From Gordoniibacillus chartarius (GTDB taxonomy: Bacteria > Bacillota > Bacilli > Paenibacillales > NBRC-103111): a DNA stretch of 34,062 nt. Under the pieces are notes generated by a model, which was not told the origin of the DNA, did not search any database, and saw only the letters and a program-made list of their open reading frames with translations. This document shows, piece by piece, positions 24,912 through 33,336 of the stretch (its first letter is position 1; the number at the start of each line of letters is the position of its first letter). The translations under genes and the position numbers were made by a program. The stretch covers positions 1 to 34,062 of the forward strand of contig NZ_JBHLWN010000106.1 of assembly GCF_042432825.1 (NCBI RefSeq), written 5' to 3'.

Positions 24912-25727
24912 ATGTCATCATCGTTTGGGGCGCTCGACAGCAGCAAAGTGCTCACCGCCGGCTATTCCAGGCATACAAAGCCTTTCCATATCAATCAGCG
25001 CAACGGCGTTACCGAATATTTGCTGCGGCTCCAAACGGAGGGCCGCTGCAGCGCCCTGCAGAACGGCCGAATGTGCACGATCTTGCCGGGAGACCTGCTC
25101 CTCTACAGACCCGGCGATCCCTATGAGCTGCGCATTGAAGGCGGCTCGGAGGACAGCCCTCTGCTCAGCACCGACTACTACTTGTTCTGCACCGGCGGCT
25201 GGATCGATCATTGGTGGAATCATAAGCTGCTGCCGAACAAAATCAATATCCCTTTGGACGAGACCGTCATGTCCGTATGGCGCCATATCATTGCGGAGAA
25301 ACGCAAGCTGCGCAGCGAATCGGTGGAAATTACCGATTATTTGCTCCGCGTGCTCTGTTTATCTTTGGACCGGATCGTCCGCGAAGGCGGCAACCACCCG
25401 ACGGACTCGACGGCCTATGCCGCCTACCGGATCCGCGCCTTCGTGGAGAAGCATGCAACCGAGCATCTGACGCTGGAGCGCGTCGCCGATCATGTCGGCC
25501 TAAGTGTGTCGCGCGCCGTCCATCTGTTCAAAGAGACGTTCGGCCAATCGATCATGGACTATGCGATCGACGTCCGGCTGTCGATCGCCTGCGAGCGCAT
25601 CCGCTTCGATGCGGCGGGTCTCGAGCAGGCAGCCGAGCAGTCGGGCTTCAACAGCTACTCCTACTTTCACCGCACCTTCCGGGCGCGGCTCGGGATGTCG
25701 CCGAAGGAGTATCGAAGCCGGTTTTAA
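24912..25727 (+). CDS. AraC family transcriptional regulator
   Basis: A 271-residue regulator with an N-terminal cupin-like sensing domain (residues about 20-110; GVTEYLLRLQ, ILPGDLLLYRPGDPYELRIEG) and a C-terminal AraC double helix-turn-helix (about 170-270; TLERVADHVGLSVSRAVHLFKETFGQ, then QSGFNSYSYFHRTFRARLGMSPKEYR, the canonical second-helix signature). The frame is open far upstream, and other ATGs exist at 24870 and 24824. The ATG at 24912 is chosen because AAAGAGG lies nine bases upstream; the ATG at 24870 has no ribosome site. The sensing domain and the divergent isomerase gene suggest it activates that gene in response to a sugar. Confidence 0.9.
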   Translation: MSSSFGALDSSKVLTAGYSRHTKPFHINQRNGVTEYLLRLQTEGRCSALQNGRMCTILPGDLLLYRPGDPYELRIEGGSEDSPLLSTDYYLFCTGGWIDHWWNHKLLPNKINIPLDETVMSVWRHIIAEKRKLRSESVEITDYLLRVLCLSLDRIVREGGNHPTDSTAYAAYRIRAFVEKHATEHLTLERVADHVGLSVSRAVHLFKETFGQSIMDYAIDVRLSIACERIRFDAAGLEQAAEQSGFNSYSYFHRTFRARLGMSPKEYRSRF

Positions 25728-25856
25728 GCTTAAGCTCGCCGTTACAAATACTTCCGCAGACCGAGAGCCCGTAATACCGCCGCTCGATGCAGGGGAGGTT
25801 CCTACCGTGTTACGCTGGGAGCATAACGATAACCCCCGGAACGAGGTGTCCCTCCC

Positions 25857-27386
25857 ATGCAAGCTCAAGGCAACAACAAAACCCTGGTCCTGATCGGACT
25901 GCTGCTCGGCATCGTTTTCTCAGAGCTGGACCAAACGATTATAACGACGGCACTGCCTACCATAATCCGCGAGCTTCACGGATTGTCGTTATACGGCTGG
26001 GTTGCCGGCATCTACATGCTCTCGATCACGATGTTCATGCCGATCTTCGGCAAGCTCGCGGACCTGTACGGCCGCAAGATGGTGTATATGAGCTGCGTCG
26101 CTCTGTTCATGATCGGCTCGCTGATATGCGGATTGGCGGAATCGATGACCGTACTCCTTATCGGACGGGGCGTACAGGGAATCGGAGCCGGAGGCCTCAT
26201 GCCGCTCGGGATGATTATTATCGGCGATACCTTCCCGCTCGAGCAGCGAGCCAAAGTACAAAGTCTGGTCGGACCGCTGCTCATCATTCCCCAGCTGCTC
26301 GGTCCAACGGTCGGCGGTTACCTGGTCGGGCACCTGGACTGGCACTGGATTTTCCTGATCAATATTCCGATTGGCCTGCTGTCCGCTTTCATCGTTTCCA
26401 AAGGCTTGAGGGAATCCGTCAAAGCCCTTCCGCAATCCATCGACTGGGCCGGTGCCGCAACACTTGTCCTGGCCATGCTCTCGCTCCTGCTTGCTCCGGT
26501 GCTCATCGATATCAACGGCTACTCCTGGACTCATCCGGTCATCATCGGCCTGCTCGCCGCCTCATTGGCCATGATCGTCCTTTTCATCCGTATTGAGGCC
26601 AGGGCCTCCGACCCGCTGATCCCGCTTGCTCTGTTTAGAAATCGTGCCGTTGTCACCCTGTCGATCGTCGTATTCCTGACAATGCTCGGGATCATGGGCG
26701 GCATGTCGGGATTTCCCTTCTTCGCCCAGAATGTCATGGGACTCTCGCCGACGGCTTCCGGGTATTTGTCGCTTGCCTTCATGGGAGGGGCGATTCCGGC
26801 CAGCATCATCTGCGGCAGCTTGATCACCAAACTTCCGTATAAGCATCTGTTTGTCGTGTCGTTCGTCCTTCCGATAGCCAGTTACTTCATGCTGAGTCAA
26901 ATCAATCCCGGCACTTCCGTTCCTTACGTGGTCGCTTCCTTTGTGTTGATGGGGCTGGGCATCGGGGTTCTCTTCGGAAGCGATAACCTGATTGTTCAGG
27001 AATCCGTCGCCAAGGATCACAGCGGAGTCGGTGTCGCAACGGTGCAGCTGTTTCAATCGATCGGCGCTACGCTGGGGTTCAGTATCTTCGGCAGCCTGCT
27101 CTCCAGAAATATTTCATCCGGTATCGCCGGCTTGTCCGGGCAATTCCCGCCTGGCACCGCCGAGACGATTATGAACGGAGGTATTCCCGCCGGGCTGTCG
27201 TCTGAGCTGGCGACACAGATTAAACTTGTGTTTGCGGGGGCGTTCCAGCATCTATTCGCGATTGGAATTATTTTCGCTGCAGCTGCGTTCATGGTATGTT
27301 GGTTTATGCGCAAGGAGGTACTATCCTCTGCGGGACGTGAGGCCTCGCTTGCTCCTGCTGCCGTATCCGCAGTTACCGAGCAATAA
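25857..27386 (+). CDS. MFS multidrug efflux transporter, DHA2 (14-TM) family
   Basis: A 509-residue membrane protein with about 14 hydrophobic spans. It has the DHA2 motif LDQTIITTALPTI in helix 1 (about residues 22-36), motif A GKLADLYGRK in the loop after helix 2, GRGVQGIGAGGLMPLG in helix 4, and motif C GPLLIIPQLLGPTVGGYL in helix 5. This is the QacA/EmrB type of proton-coupled drug exporter. The start has GAGGTG eight bases upstream. It lies 129 bp after the AraC gene on the same strand with no terminator between them, so read-through is possible, although a functional link is not evident. Substrates cannot be predicted. Confidence 0.92.
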   Translation: MQAQGNNKTLVLIGLLLGIVFSELDQTIITTALPTIIRELHGLSLYGWVAGIYMLSITMFMPIFGKLADLYGRKMVYMSCVALFMIGSLICGLAESMTVLLIGRGVQGIGAGGLMPLGMIIIGDTFPLEQRAKVQSLVGPLLIIPQLLGPTVGGYLVGHLDWHWIFLINIPIGLLSAFIVSKGLRESVKALPQSIDWAGAATLVLAMLSLLLAPVLIDINGYSWTHPVIIGLLAASLAMIVLFIRIEARASDPLIPLALFRNRAVVTLSIVVFLTMLGIMGGMSGFPFFAQNVMGLSPTASGYLSLAFMGGAIPASIICGSLITKLPYKHLFVVSFVLPIASYFMLSQINPGTSVPYVVASFVLMGLGIGVLFGSDNLIVQESVAKDHSGVGVATVQLFQSIGATLGFSIFGSLLSRNISSGIAGLSGQFPPGTAETIMNGGIPAGLSSELATQIKLVFAGAFQHLFAIGIIFAAAAFMVCWFMRKEVLSSAGREASLAPAAVSAVTEQ

Positions 27387-27440
27387 TTCCCGCGTCAGCT
27401 GATTAATGCCGCTCCATCTTCCTTCGTCGCACTCCACCCA

Positions 27441-27485
27441 AACGAAAAGAGACATGCCGCTTCATCGCGCATGTCTCTTTTCGTT
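27441..27485. terminator. Bidirectional terminator overlapping the IMPase stop codon
   Basis: AACGAAAAGAGACATGC (27441-27457) pairs perfectly over 17 bp with 27469-27485. The stem has T-rich ends on both strands (CTCTTTTCG). It serves the convergent MFS and IMPase genes, and its right arm includes two bases of the IMPase stop codon. Confidence 0.88.
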
Positions 27486-28347
27486 ATCGCAGCTTATCCG
27501 CTCCGGCCTCCGCCAGCGCCTGCCGCATTTCGTCGTGAATATGTCCGTTCGTTGCCATCACGTGGCGCACATCCAGCGAATACGGACGGCCCTCCGTATC
27601 GGTGATGCGTCCGCCGGACTCCTGCACCATGAGCGACCCTGCCGCGATATCCCAGGCGTTCAGCCCGATCTCCCAGAAGCCGCTCAGCCGGCCTGCCGCC
27701 ACATAAGCGAGATGCAGCGCAGCCGAGCCGGCGACACGCAGGTTGCGCACGCGCGGTGCCAGCGCCGTTACGCCGGCCAAATTAACCGGCAGCGCGCCGT
27801 TCCGGTCGGCAGGGAAGCCTGTTGCGACCAAGCTGCCCGAGAGAGCGGCGTCGGCGGATACGGTCATTTTCCGGCCGTGCACATACGCCCCCTTCCCCTT
27901 CTCGGCGACGAACAGCTCGTCGCGGCTCGGATCGTAGATCACGCCGACAATCACATCCCCGCGATGCGCCAGCGCAATCGAAACGCAGTAAAACGGAAAC
28001 CCATGCACGAAGTTCGTCGTGCCGTCCACCGGATCGACGATCCACAAGTATTCCGCGTCCTTCACTTCCTCCAGCGCCTTAGCCGATGCGGCCGGCCCCG
28101 GCTGTACGCCCTCCTCGCCGAGGAACGAATGATGCGGGAAATGCGTCATAATCAAATTCCGAATCATCTTCTCAGCGCCCTTGTCGACCTCTGTTACAAG
28201 ATCGTGCGGCGAATATTTATGATCAACTTTGCTGAAATCGCCCAGCTTGCTCTTGATCCATTCCCCGGTCTTCGCCGCGGTATTGATGGCGACCGCCGTA
28301 AAGCTCTTGCTCCCTACAGAGAACGCTTCCTTCACTCCACTTGTCAT
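27484..28347 (-). CDS. Inositol monophosphatase family protein
   Basis: A 287-residue magnesium-dependent phosphatase of the IMPase/SuhB family. All metal-site motifs are present: DLVTEVDK, the Glu of FLGEEG, VDPVDGTTNFVHGFP and the late WDIAAG in GLNAWDIAAGSLMVQESGG. Members remove phosphate from inositol phosphate, and relatives act on fructose 1,6-bisphosphate, NADP or PAP; sequence alone does not decide. Given the sulfonate operon next door, a PAP/CysQ-like role is conceivable, but it is not supported by motif differences I can see. The ATG at 28347 has only a moderate GGGG tract upstream. It is probably a single-gene unit between the terminators at 27441-27485 and 28524-28550. Confidence 0.9.
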   Translation of the reverse strand: MTSGVKEAFSVGSKSFTAVAINTAAKTGEWIKSKLGDFSKVDHKYSPHDLVTEVDKGAEKMIRNLIMTHFPHHSFLGEEGVQPGPAASAKALEEVKDAEYLWIVDPVDGTTNFVHGFPFYCVSIALAHRGDVIVGVIYDPSRDELFVAEKGKGAYVHGRKMTVSADAALSGSLVATGFPADRNGALPVNLAGVTALAPRVRNLRVAGSAALHLAYVAAGRLSGFWEIGLNAWDIAAGSLMVQESGGRITDTEGRPYSLDVRHVMATNGHIHDEMRQALAEAGADKLR

Positions 28348-28477
28348 GGCAGCCCCACACTTCCCTTATCCCAAACTTGGCCAAAAATTCGTCTAGTACT
28401 TATACGCATCCGGGTCCGAATGGTTGCAGTGCGATTTGCCATGCACCTCCGCCTCAGTACCCTTCCTTTCGCATTGT

Positions 28478-28507
28478 ACCATAACAGGAATCCGGCAGGT
28501 AGTACAA
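28478..28507 (-). promoter_or_regulatory. Possible promoter of the IMPase gene
   Basis: Minus strand: TTGTAC (28502-28507), 18-bp spacer, TATGGT (28478-28483); a TACAAT lies just downstream. The leader would be about 125 nt. Confidence 0.4.
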
Positions 28508-28523
28508 GACGCCGCACGGTAAG

Positions 28524-28550
28524 GAAAAAGGGCTCCCGCGAAGGAGCCCT
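28524..28550 (-). terminator. Terminator of the sulfonate-type operon
   Basis: Minus strand: AGGGCTCC (28543-28550) pairs perfectly with GGAGCCCT (28529-28536) across a 6-nt loop, followed by a T run (28524-28528). It is 12 bp after the last gene of the operon. Confidence 0.9.
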
Positions 28551-28562
28551 GCCCGCCGTCAA

Positions 28563-29609
28563 TCATTTGTAAATCCACTCGTCCAGCGCAAAATCCTTCT
28601 TCGCGAGCCCCTCCTGCACGAGCCACGCCTTCGTCCCTTCGACGAGCTGGATCGCATCCGGCGCCAAATCTTCTTCCTTCCACTGATCGAACGGATACGA
28701 CTCCTTGACCACCTCGACCGAGAAGCCCGTCGTCTTCGCCAGCAGCTGGTAGAACGGCTCGACGTTCTTCTTCGCATCGGCGATCGCATCCTTGCGCAGC
28801 TGATTCCATACTTTCGGGAACTCCGGATTGTCCTTGAGATACGCTTCCCTGACGACGGTCACACTGGAGCCGCGCAGCGCCGGATGCTTCTTCGCCTCGT
28901 CGATCACCGTGTAGCCGCCCTTCTTCAGAATCGCCGGCCCGGAGCCCGACGGATACGCGTAAGCGGCAATCTCGCCGCGGGCCAGCGCCGCTTCGCCGTC
29001 CGGCGGCAGCAGGTGGACGAGCTTGACGTCCTTATCCAGTCCCTGCTCCTTCAGAAGACCGACGAGGTAACGGTTCATATAAGAGCCTTGCGAGGTCGCT
29101 ACTTTCTTGCCCTTCAGGTCGGCAACGGAGCTGATGCCGCTGCCTTCCTTCGTGACGAGCCAAGCGTTCATGCCGGACTGGGAAATGTTGATAAGTCGTC
29201 CCTTCAGCCCTGCGGACCGGCCGTTGATCGCCGGCGTATCGCCGTAGATGCCGATGTCGACTTGCCCGGCGGTCATTGCTTCGTTCAGGTTCGGCCCGTT
29301 CGGGAACGGAATGTACTTGAATTCCTTAACGCCGTACTTGCCAAGCTCCTGCTGCAGCTTGCCCTGCTCCTGCGCCCAGCCCTCCGGTCCGGTGATCGTC
29401 TGTGAATTGTTGGCCGAAATATAGCCGATGTTCAGCTTCTCCGGAAATTTCGCCGCAGTTGCTGCTGCAGCAGCCGGCGATGCCGCCCCTGACGCCGCTG
29501 CGCCCGATGCCGCCGCGGTTTTTGTATCTGTTTTGCCGCAGCCTGCCAAACCAAGTGCTGTTGATAATATGAGTGCTGCAGGCAGCAGCCAAGTCCCCTT
29601 TTTCTTCAT
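28563..29609 (-). CDS. ssuA: Sulfonate/nitrate-type ABC transporter substrate-binding lipoprotein
   Basis: A 348-residue extracellular lipoprotein. The signal has the lipobox LAGC with Cys24 as the lipidated residue, followed by an Ala/Ser-rich linker. The mature part is of the SsuA/NMT1 periplasmic-binding type (LNIGYISANNSQTITGPEGW, FPNGPNLNEAMTAGQVDIGI, YGDTPAINGRSAG, LKGKKVATSQGSYMNRYLVGLL). It captures the substrate for the ABC importer formed with the genes at 31622 and 32423. Sulfonate is the best guess; taurine, nitrate or pyrimidine-type ligands belong to the same fold. Two close ATGs compete (29618 and 29609). The second gives a standard Lys-rich signal start and is chosen. Unusually, it is the last gene of the operon, 32 bp after the ferredoxin gene. 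Confidence 0.88.
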   Translation of the reverse strand: MKKKGTWLLPAALILSTALGLAGCGKTDTKTAAASGAAASGAASPAAAAATAAKFPEKLNIGYISANNSQTITGPEGWAQEQGKLQQELGKYGVKEFKYIPFPNGPNLNEAMTAGQVDIGIYGDTPAINGRSAGLKGRLINISQSGMNAWLVTKEGSGISSVADLKGKKVATSQGSYMNRYLVGLLKEQGLDKDVKLVHLLPPDGEAALARGEIAAYAYPSGSGPAILKKGGYTVIDEAKKHPALRGSSVTVVREAYLKDNPEFPKVWNQLRKDAIADAKKNVEPFYQLLAKTTGFSVEVVKESYPFDQWKEEDLAPDAIQLVEGTKAWLVQEGLAKKDFALDEWIYK

Positions 29610-29641
29610 AGTCCCCATGTCCCTTCTGTGTCTCGGATTAG

Positions 29642-29977
29642 TTAGTGTCCTGCCATTCTGCGGAAAACGATATACGACCCGTCGGACGATGCCGTCGACT
29701 TCCGGCCTTTGCCCCAGCCGAGGCTTGCTCGGTAGCTCCCGAGCAGACCGCTCTCCTGCAGCTGCGATTCTTCCACCGGCTTCTCCTCGTCGGCGAACGG
29801 TGTGACGAACAGCGCGTCGACCGGGCAGTACAGCTCGCACATAAAGCAGGTTTGGCAGTCGGATTGCCGGGCGATGACCGGTACTCCGCTTTCGGTTTCG
29901 TCGAATACGTTCGTCGGGCAGACGGACACGCATTGATTGCAGCCTACGCAGCGTTCTTGACTAATCAGTTCGATCAT
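29642..29977 (-). CDS. Two-[4Fe-4S] ferredoxin, adenylylsulfate reductase beta-subunit-like
   Basis: A 111-residue ferredoxin. Eight cluster cysteines form two perfect CxxCxxCxxxCP motifs: Cys10, 13, 16, 20 and Cys41, 44, 47, 51. About 60 residues follow the second motif and end in SYIVFRRMAGH. This tail is longer than in simple ferredoxins and recalls AprB, whose tail wraps the flavoprotein subunit. Its ATG overlaps the flavoprotein stop codon (ATGA), so the two are translationally coupled and probably form a complex. It should deliver electrons to, or take them from, the FAD of that partner. The assignment as an AprB-like subunit is inference from domain layout and pairing. Confidence 0.9.
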   Translation of the reverse strand: MIELISQERCVGCNQCVSVCPTNVFDETESGVPVIARQSDCQTCFMCELYCPVDALFVTPFADEEKPVEESQLQESGLLGSYRASLGWGKGRKSTASSDGSYIVFRRMAGH

Positions 29978-31602
29978 GATGCCGACACCTCCGAGATGAT
30001 TGGGCTAGGGTTAGCCAAGGCATGCGAGGAAACGACGATTTCATCGATGCCGGAGCTGATGACACGGTATTGCTGCTGCGGATCGGACGCCGGATGGTCC
30101 TCGCGTCGGTGCATACCGCGCGTTTCGCTGCGGTATAAGCCGCTGTGGAACATCCAGCGCGCCGTCGCCGTCATCGCCGCAGCTTCACGGACGCGTACCC
30201 GGTGCTCAGATGCGGCTTGAACGCCGTCCTTCACATCGCTCCACACCCGGTCAAGACGCTCCAGTCCTTGCCGCAGGCCGATACCGGAGCGGAACCAGTT
30301 GCGGTCGTACGGGAATACTTCGTCCTGCACCGCTTTGACGATTTCGCTGACGTGCGGGCCTTCCTTGCGCTGCGTAGCCGAAGCCGCATCCGTCGGGATG
30401 CCGCTCGCTTCCGACAAGCCGCGGGCTCCGCGCTGCGAAGCATGCTCGCCCTGCTTCCTGGCGAACGCCGCCGCACCTTCGCCGGCCCAGTAGCCGGACG
30501 ACATCGCCCACGCCGCATTATGGCTGCCGCCGCCGGTAAAGCCGCCGCAGATCAGCTCCCGCGTCGCCGCATCGCCGGCGGCATACAGGCCCGGTACCTT
30601 CGTCGCGCACGATTCGTCGGTAATATGAATCCCGCCTGAGCCCCGCACCGTTCCTTCGAACCGCAGCGTCACCTCGAACTTCTGCGTGAACGGGTCTATG
30701 CCGAGCCGGTCGAACGACAGGAAGAAGTTCGGCTGCGCGAGGCGCATCGCCCGCTTCAGCTCGTCATCGGCCTTGTCGATGCAGGCGTACACCGGCTCCG
30801 TCAGCAGCGTGCGGGCGATCACGGACCGGCCGCGCTGCGAGCCCGCTCCTTCAATCACACGGCCATCCTCATAATAAAATGTAGCCCAGCTATAGAACGC
30901 CGACTTCGTAACCGGCGAGAACTTCGGCGCCAGCGAGTACGCCGTCGAGAATTCCATGCCCGACAGGTCGGCCCCCGCTTCCGCCGCCAGCAAATAACCG
31001 TCGCCGGTCAGCACGTTCGTGCCCAGCGCCTTGCTCAGGAAGGCACAGCCCCCGGTTGCGATAACGACCGCCGCCGCATCGACGCGCCACGGCGCCTGCG
31101 TCTTCGCATTGACGCCGGTCGCACCGGCAACGCCGTGCTCGTCGGCGAGCAGCTCAAGCGCCGGACTGTGGTCGAGAATGCGGACCCCGGCCCGCTGCAC
31201 TTGCTTGCGCATGAGCCGCATATATTCAGGCCCCTGGACGCTCTTGCGGTGCGAATAGCCCGTCTCGTCGACCGGGAACGGATAGCCCCATGCCGCCAGC
31301 TCGTTGACGTTCGCATAGGTCCGGTCGAGTACCCGCTGCATCCAGCCGCGGTCGGCGAGATAGCCGCCGAGCGCCTCCCGGCTCTTCATCGCCTTCTCCC
31401 TATCCTCGGGTGTCGGCTCGACATACCACACGCCGGTACCCGAAGGCGCCGTCGCCCCGCTTGTTCCGCAATATCCTTTATCGACCAGAACGACGTTGGC
31501 ACCGTTGCGGGCTGCGGTCAGCGCCGCCCATGTGCCTGCAGGGCCTCCTCCGATCACAAGCACGTCGGTGCGGAGATGAGTACCGTTTTCGTAAGTTGTC
31601 AT
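29974..31602 (-). CDS. FAD-dependent oxidoreductase, adenylylsulfate reductase alpha / fumarate reductase flavoprotein-like
   Basis: A 542-residue flavoprotein. The FAD-binding Rossmann motif VLVIGGGPAGTWAALTAARNG is at the N-terminus and is followed by VDKGYCGTSGATAPSG. A second FAD contact lies in VPGLYAAGDAATRELICGGFTGGGSHNAAWAMSSG. A capping domain and a C-terminal helical domain of the succinate dehydrogenase/fumarate reductase/AprA superfamily make up the rest. The frame is open to 31719, but the ATG at 31602 has AGGGAGG ten bases upstream and starts just before the Rossmann fold. It lies in a sulfonate-type transporter operon and is coupled to the ferredoxin gene. The reaction is unknown; reduction or oxidation of the imported sulfur compound is the obvious hypothesis. 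True dissimilatory sulfate reduction is not implied. Confidence 0.9.
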   Translation of the reverse strand: MTTYENGTHLRTDVLVIGGGPAGTWAALTAARNGANVVLVDKGYCGTSGATAPSGTGVWYVEPTPEDREKAMKSREALGGYLADRGWMQRVLDRTYANVNELAAWGYPFPVDETGYSHRKSVQGPEYMRLMRKQVQRAGVRILDHSPALELLADEHGVAGATGVNAKTQAPWRVDAAAVVIATGGCAFLSKALGTNVLTGDGYLLAAEAGADLSGMEFSTAYSLAPKFSPVTKSAFYSWATFYYEDGRVIEGAGSQRGRSVIARTLLTEPVYACIDKADDELKRAMRLAQPNFFLSFDRLGIDPFTQKFEVTLRFEGTVRGSGGIHITDESCATKVPGLYAAGDAATRELICGGFTGGGSHNAAWAMSSGYWAGEGAAAFARKQGEHASQRGARGLSEASGIPTDAASATQRKEGPHVSEIVKAVQDEVFPYDRNWFRSGIGLRQGLERLDRVWSDVKDGVQAASEHRVRVREAAAMTATARWMFHSGLYRSETRGMHRREDHPASDPQQQYRVISSGIDEIVVSSHALANPSPIISEVSAS

Positions 31603-31621
31603 GGGTTGATGACCTCCCTGT

Positions 31622-32404
31622 TTAGATGGAAAAGCTGGTCGCTGCGTCCGTTGCCGGCAGCTTATCGTCGTTATTGCGTGTGAGCAGACGGTCGAGAATA
31701 AGCTTCTCGAAATACGCAAATCCGCTGTCGTGCTCCCTCGGCCGAGGCAAAGTAATGCGAACGTCGAGCCCGATGCGGCCCTCTTCCATCACGACGACCC
31801 GATCGGCGAGCGCAACCGCCTCGCTCACATCGTGCGTTACGAGCAGCACCGTAAACCGCCGCTCCAGCCACAGTCCTTCGATCAGACGCTGCATCTCGAT
31901 CCGCGTCAGCGCATCCAGCGCGCCTAGCGGCTCGTCGAGCAGCAGCAAGCTCGGTTCGCCGACGAGCGCTCTCGCCAGCGTCACACGCTGGCGCTGTCCG
32001 CCGGACAGCACGGATGGCCATTCGCCGGCTTTGCTGGCGAGACCGACCATGCTCAGCGCTTCCGCCGCCCGTTCCCGGTCGCCCGTTAACGAGCCGATAC
32101 GCACGTTGTCGACGACCTTCTTCCAAGGCAGCAGCCGGGAATCCTGGAACATAATCCGCGTCCCCGCTTGCAGCCCCTTTATCGCTTCCGCATTGAGCAA
32201 AATCACCCCGTCGCTCGGCTGCTCCAGCCCCGCAATCAGCCGCAGCAGCGTGGACTTGCCGCAGCCGCTTCGTCCGACGACCGCAACGAATTCCCCTTGA
32301 TGGATGTGCAGCTGCAGGCCGGACAAGATCGTATTGCTGCCGAACCTTTTACTGACATTACGGACGTTTACTTGAACCCCTTTACCCGCGCTTCGCCCAC
32401 TCAT
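31622..32404 (-). CDS. ssuB: Sulfonate/nitrate-type ABC importer ATP-binding protein
   Basis: A 260-residue ATPase with Walker A GRSGCGKST, the Q-loop in IMFQDSRLLPWKKVVDNV (the LLPW sequence is typical of the SsuB/TauB/NrtD group), signature LSGGQRQRVTLARAL, Walker B LLLLDEPLGALDALTR and H-loop LLVTHDVSEAVALADRV. It powers import together with the permease 18 bp upstream. AAGGGGG lies upstream of the ATG at a rather long distance. Confidence 0.93.
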   Translation of the reverse strand: MSGRSAGKGVQVNVRNVSKRFGSNTILSGLQLHIHQGEFVAVVGRSGCGKSTLLRLIAGLEQPSDGVILLNAEAIKGLQAGTRIMFQDSRLLPWKKVVDNVRIGSLTGDRERAAEALSMVGLASKAGEWPSVLSGGQRQRVTLARALVGEPSLLLLDEPLGALDALTRIEMQRLIEGLWLERRFTVLLVTHDVSEAVALADRVVVMEEGRIGLDVRITLPRPREHDSGFAYFEKLILDRLLTRNNDDKLPATDAATSFSI

Positions 32405-32422
32405 GTTGGAGCCGTACCCCCT

Positions 32423-33235
32423 TTAGCCTTGTTTCGATAAGTAGCTGTGGTGCCAGGTCAGCCAGCGCGATTCCAGCCGCTTGGCCGCCATGTCGGACAG
32501 CTTGCCAAGCACCGCATACAGCAGCACGCACAGCACGACGATATCCATATGCATGAACTCGCGGGCATGGGTCGCCATGTACCCGATTCCCGAATCCGCC
32601 GAAATCGTCTCGGCGACGATCAGCGTAATCCACATAATGCCCAGCGAAAATCTGACGCCCAGAAGAATGTTCGACAGCGCCCCCGGCAGGATGACCTTCG
32701 CAAAGAGCGAGAACCCTTTGAGGCCGTACACCTTGCCCATCTCGATGAGACCGGGGTCTACGGAGCGGATGCCGTGAAACGTATTGAGATAGATCGGGAA
32801 AAATACGCCGAGCGAAACGAGAAACAGCTTCGACGACTCGCCGATCCCGAACCACAAAATGACGAGCGGCACGAGCGCCAGATGCGGAATCGTCCGGATC
32901 ATCTGTACGGTCGTATCCGTCAGCTTCTCCGACACCGGGACGATGCCGTTCAAGAGGCCGAGCAGGAACGCCAGGCTGCCGCCGATCAGAAATCCGGCAA
33001 AAGCGCGCTGGGCGCTGACCCACGTATATTCGAACAAAGTTCCGTCGCCGACGACCGTGAACAAGGCGAGCACGACCTCAAGCGGCGTCGGCAGCAGGAG
33101 CGCCTCGAGCTTGCCGGCCATGCCGAGCAGCTGCCATAGGATGAGAAGACATAACGGAATGATCCAGGGGAGCGAGGAGTCCTTCCATTTGAACTTGATA
33201 CCGCCGAGCTTGGCTTGCGTGTTCGCCTGTTTCAT
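32423..33235 (-). CDS. ssuC: Sulfonate/nitrate-type ABC importer permease
   Basis: A 270-residue inner-membrane permease with about six hydrophobic spans and the EAA loop GKVYGLKGFSLFAKVILPGALSNILLGVRFSLG, typical of the SsuC/TauC family. The frame is open to 33445, but the segment before 33235 runs through the terminator hairpin and promoter, so the ATG at 33235, preceded by AAAGGA and GGGAT, is chosen. This is the first gene of the operon ssuC-ssuB-flavoprotein-ferredoxin-ssuA. It carries the substrate that the lipoprotein at 28563 captures. Confidence 0.92.
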   Translation of the reverse strand: MKQANTQAKLGGIKFKWKDSSLPWIIPLCLLILWQLLGMAGKLEALLLPTPLEVVLALFTVVGDGTLFEYTWVSAQRAFAGFLIGGSLAFLLGLLNGIVPVSEKLTDTTVQMIRTIPHLALVPLVILWFGIGESSKLFLVSLGVFFPIYLNTFHGIRSVDPGLIEMGKVYGLKGFSLFAKVILPGALSNILLGVRFSLGIMWITLIVAETISADSGIGYMATHAREFMHMDIVVLCVLLYAVLGKLSDMAAKRLESRWLTWHHSYLSKQG

Positions 33236-33271
33236 GTTGATCCCAGTCCTTTCATTGTTGAGAAGTGGCAT

Positions 33272-33336
33272 AAAAAATGGAGACGTCGAGCTTTGCGCAG
33301 TCAGTTCGCTGACAATGTGCAAACTCGATGTCTCCA
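33272..33336 (-). terminator. Attenuator-like hairpin in the leader of the sulfonate-type operon
   Basis: Minus strand: TGGAGAC (33330-33336) pairs with GTCTCCA (33278-33284). The stem continues with TCGAG/CTCGA, TTTGC/GCAAA and a final TCAG-CGAA-CTGA hairpin, so 59 nt are nearly all paired, and six T residues follow (33272-33277). It sits between the promoter at 33394-33423 and the first gene, with no gene upstream that it could end. I found no S-box or T-box core sequence in the leader. Confidence 0.75.

Noticed and set aside
23946..25727. A 593-residue fused version of the AraC regulator
   Set aside because: The first part is the antisense of the isomerase gene. A ribosome site supports a start at 24912, and family length fits.
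28563..33235. Dissimilatory sulfate reduction genes
   Set aside because: The AprA/AprB-like pair has no sat, dsr or qmo neighbours and lies with an importer, so the similarity is taken at superfamily level only.
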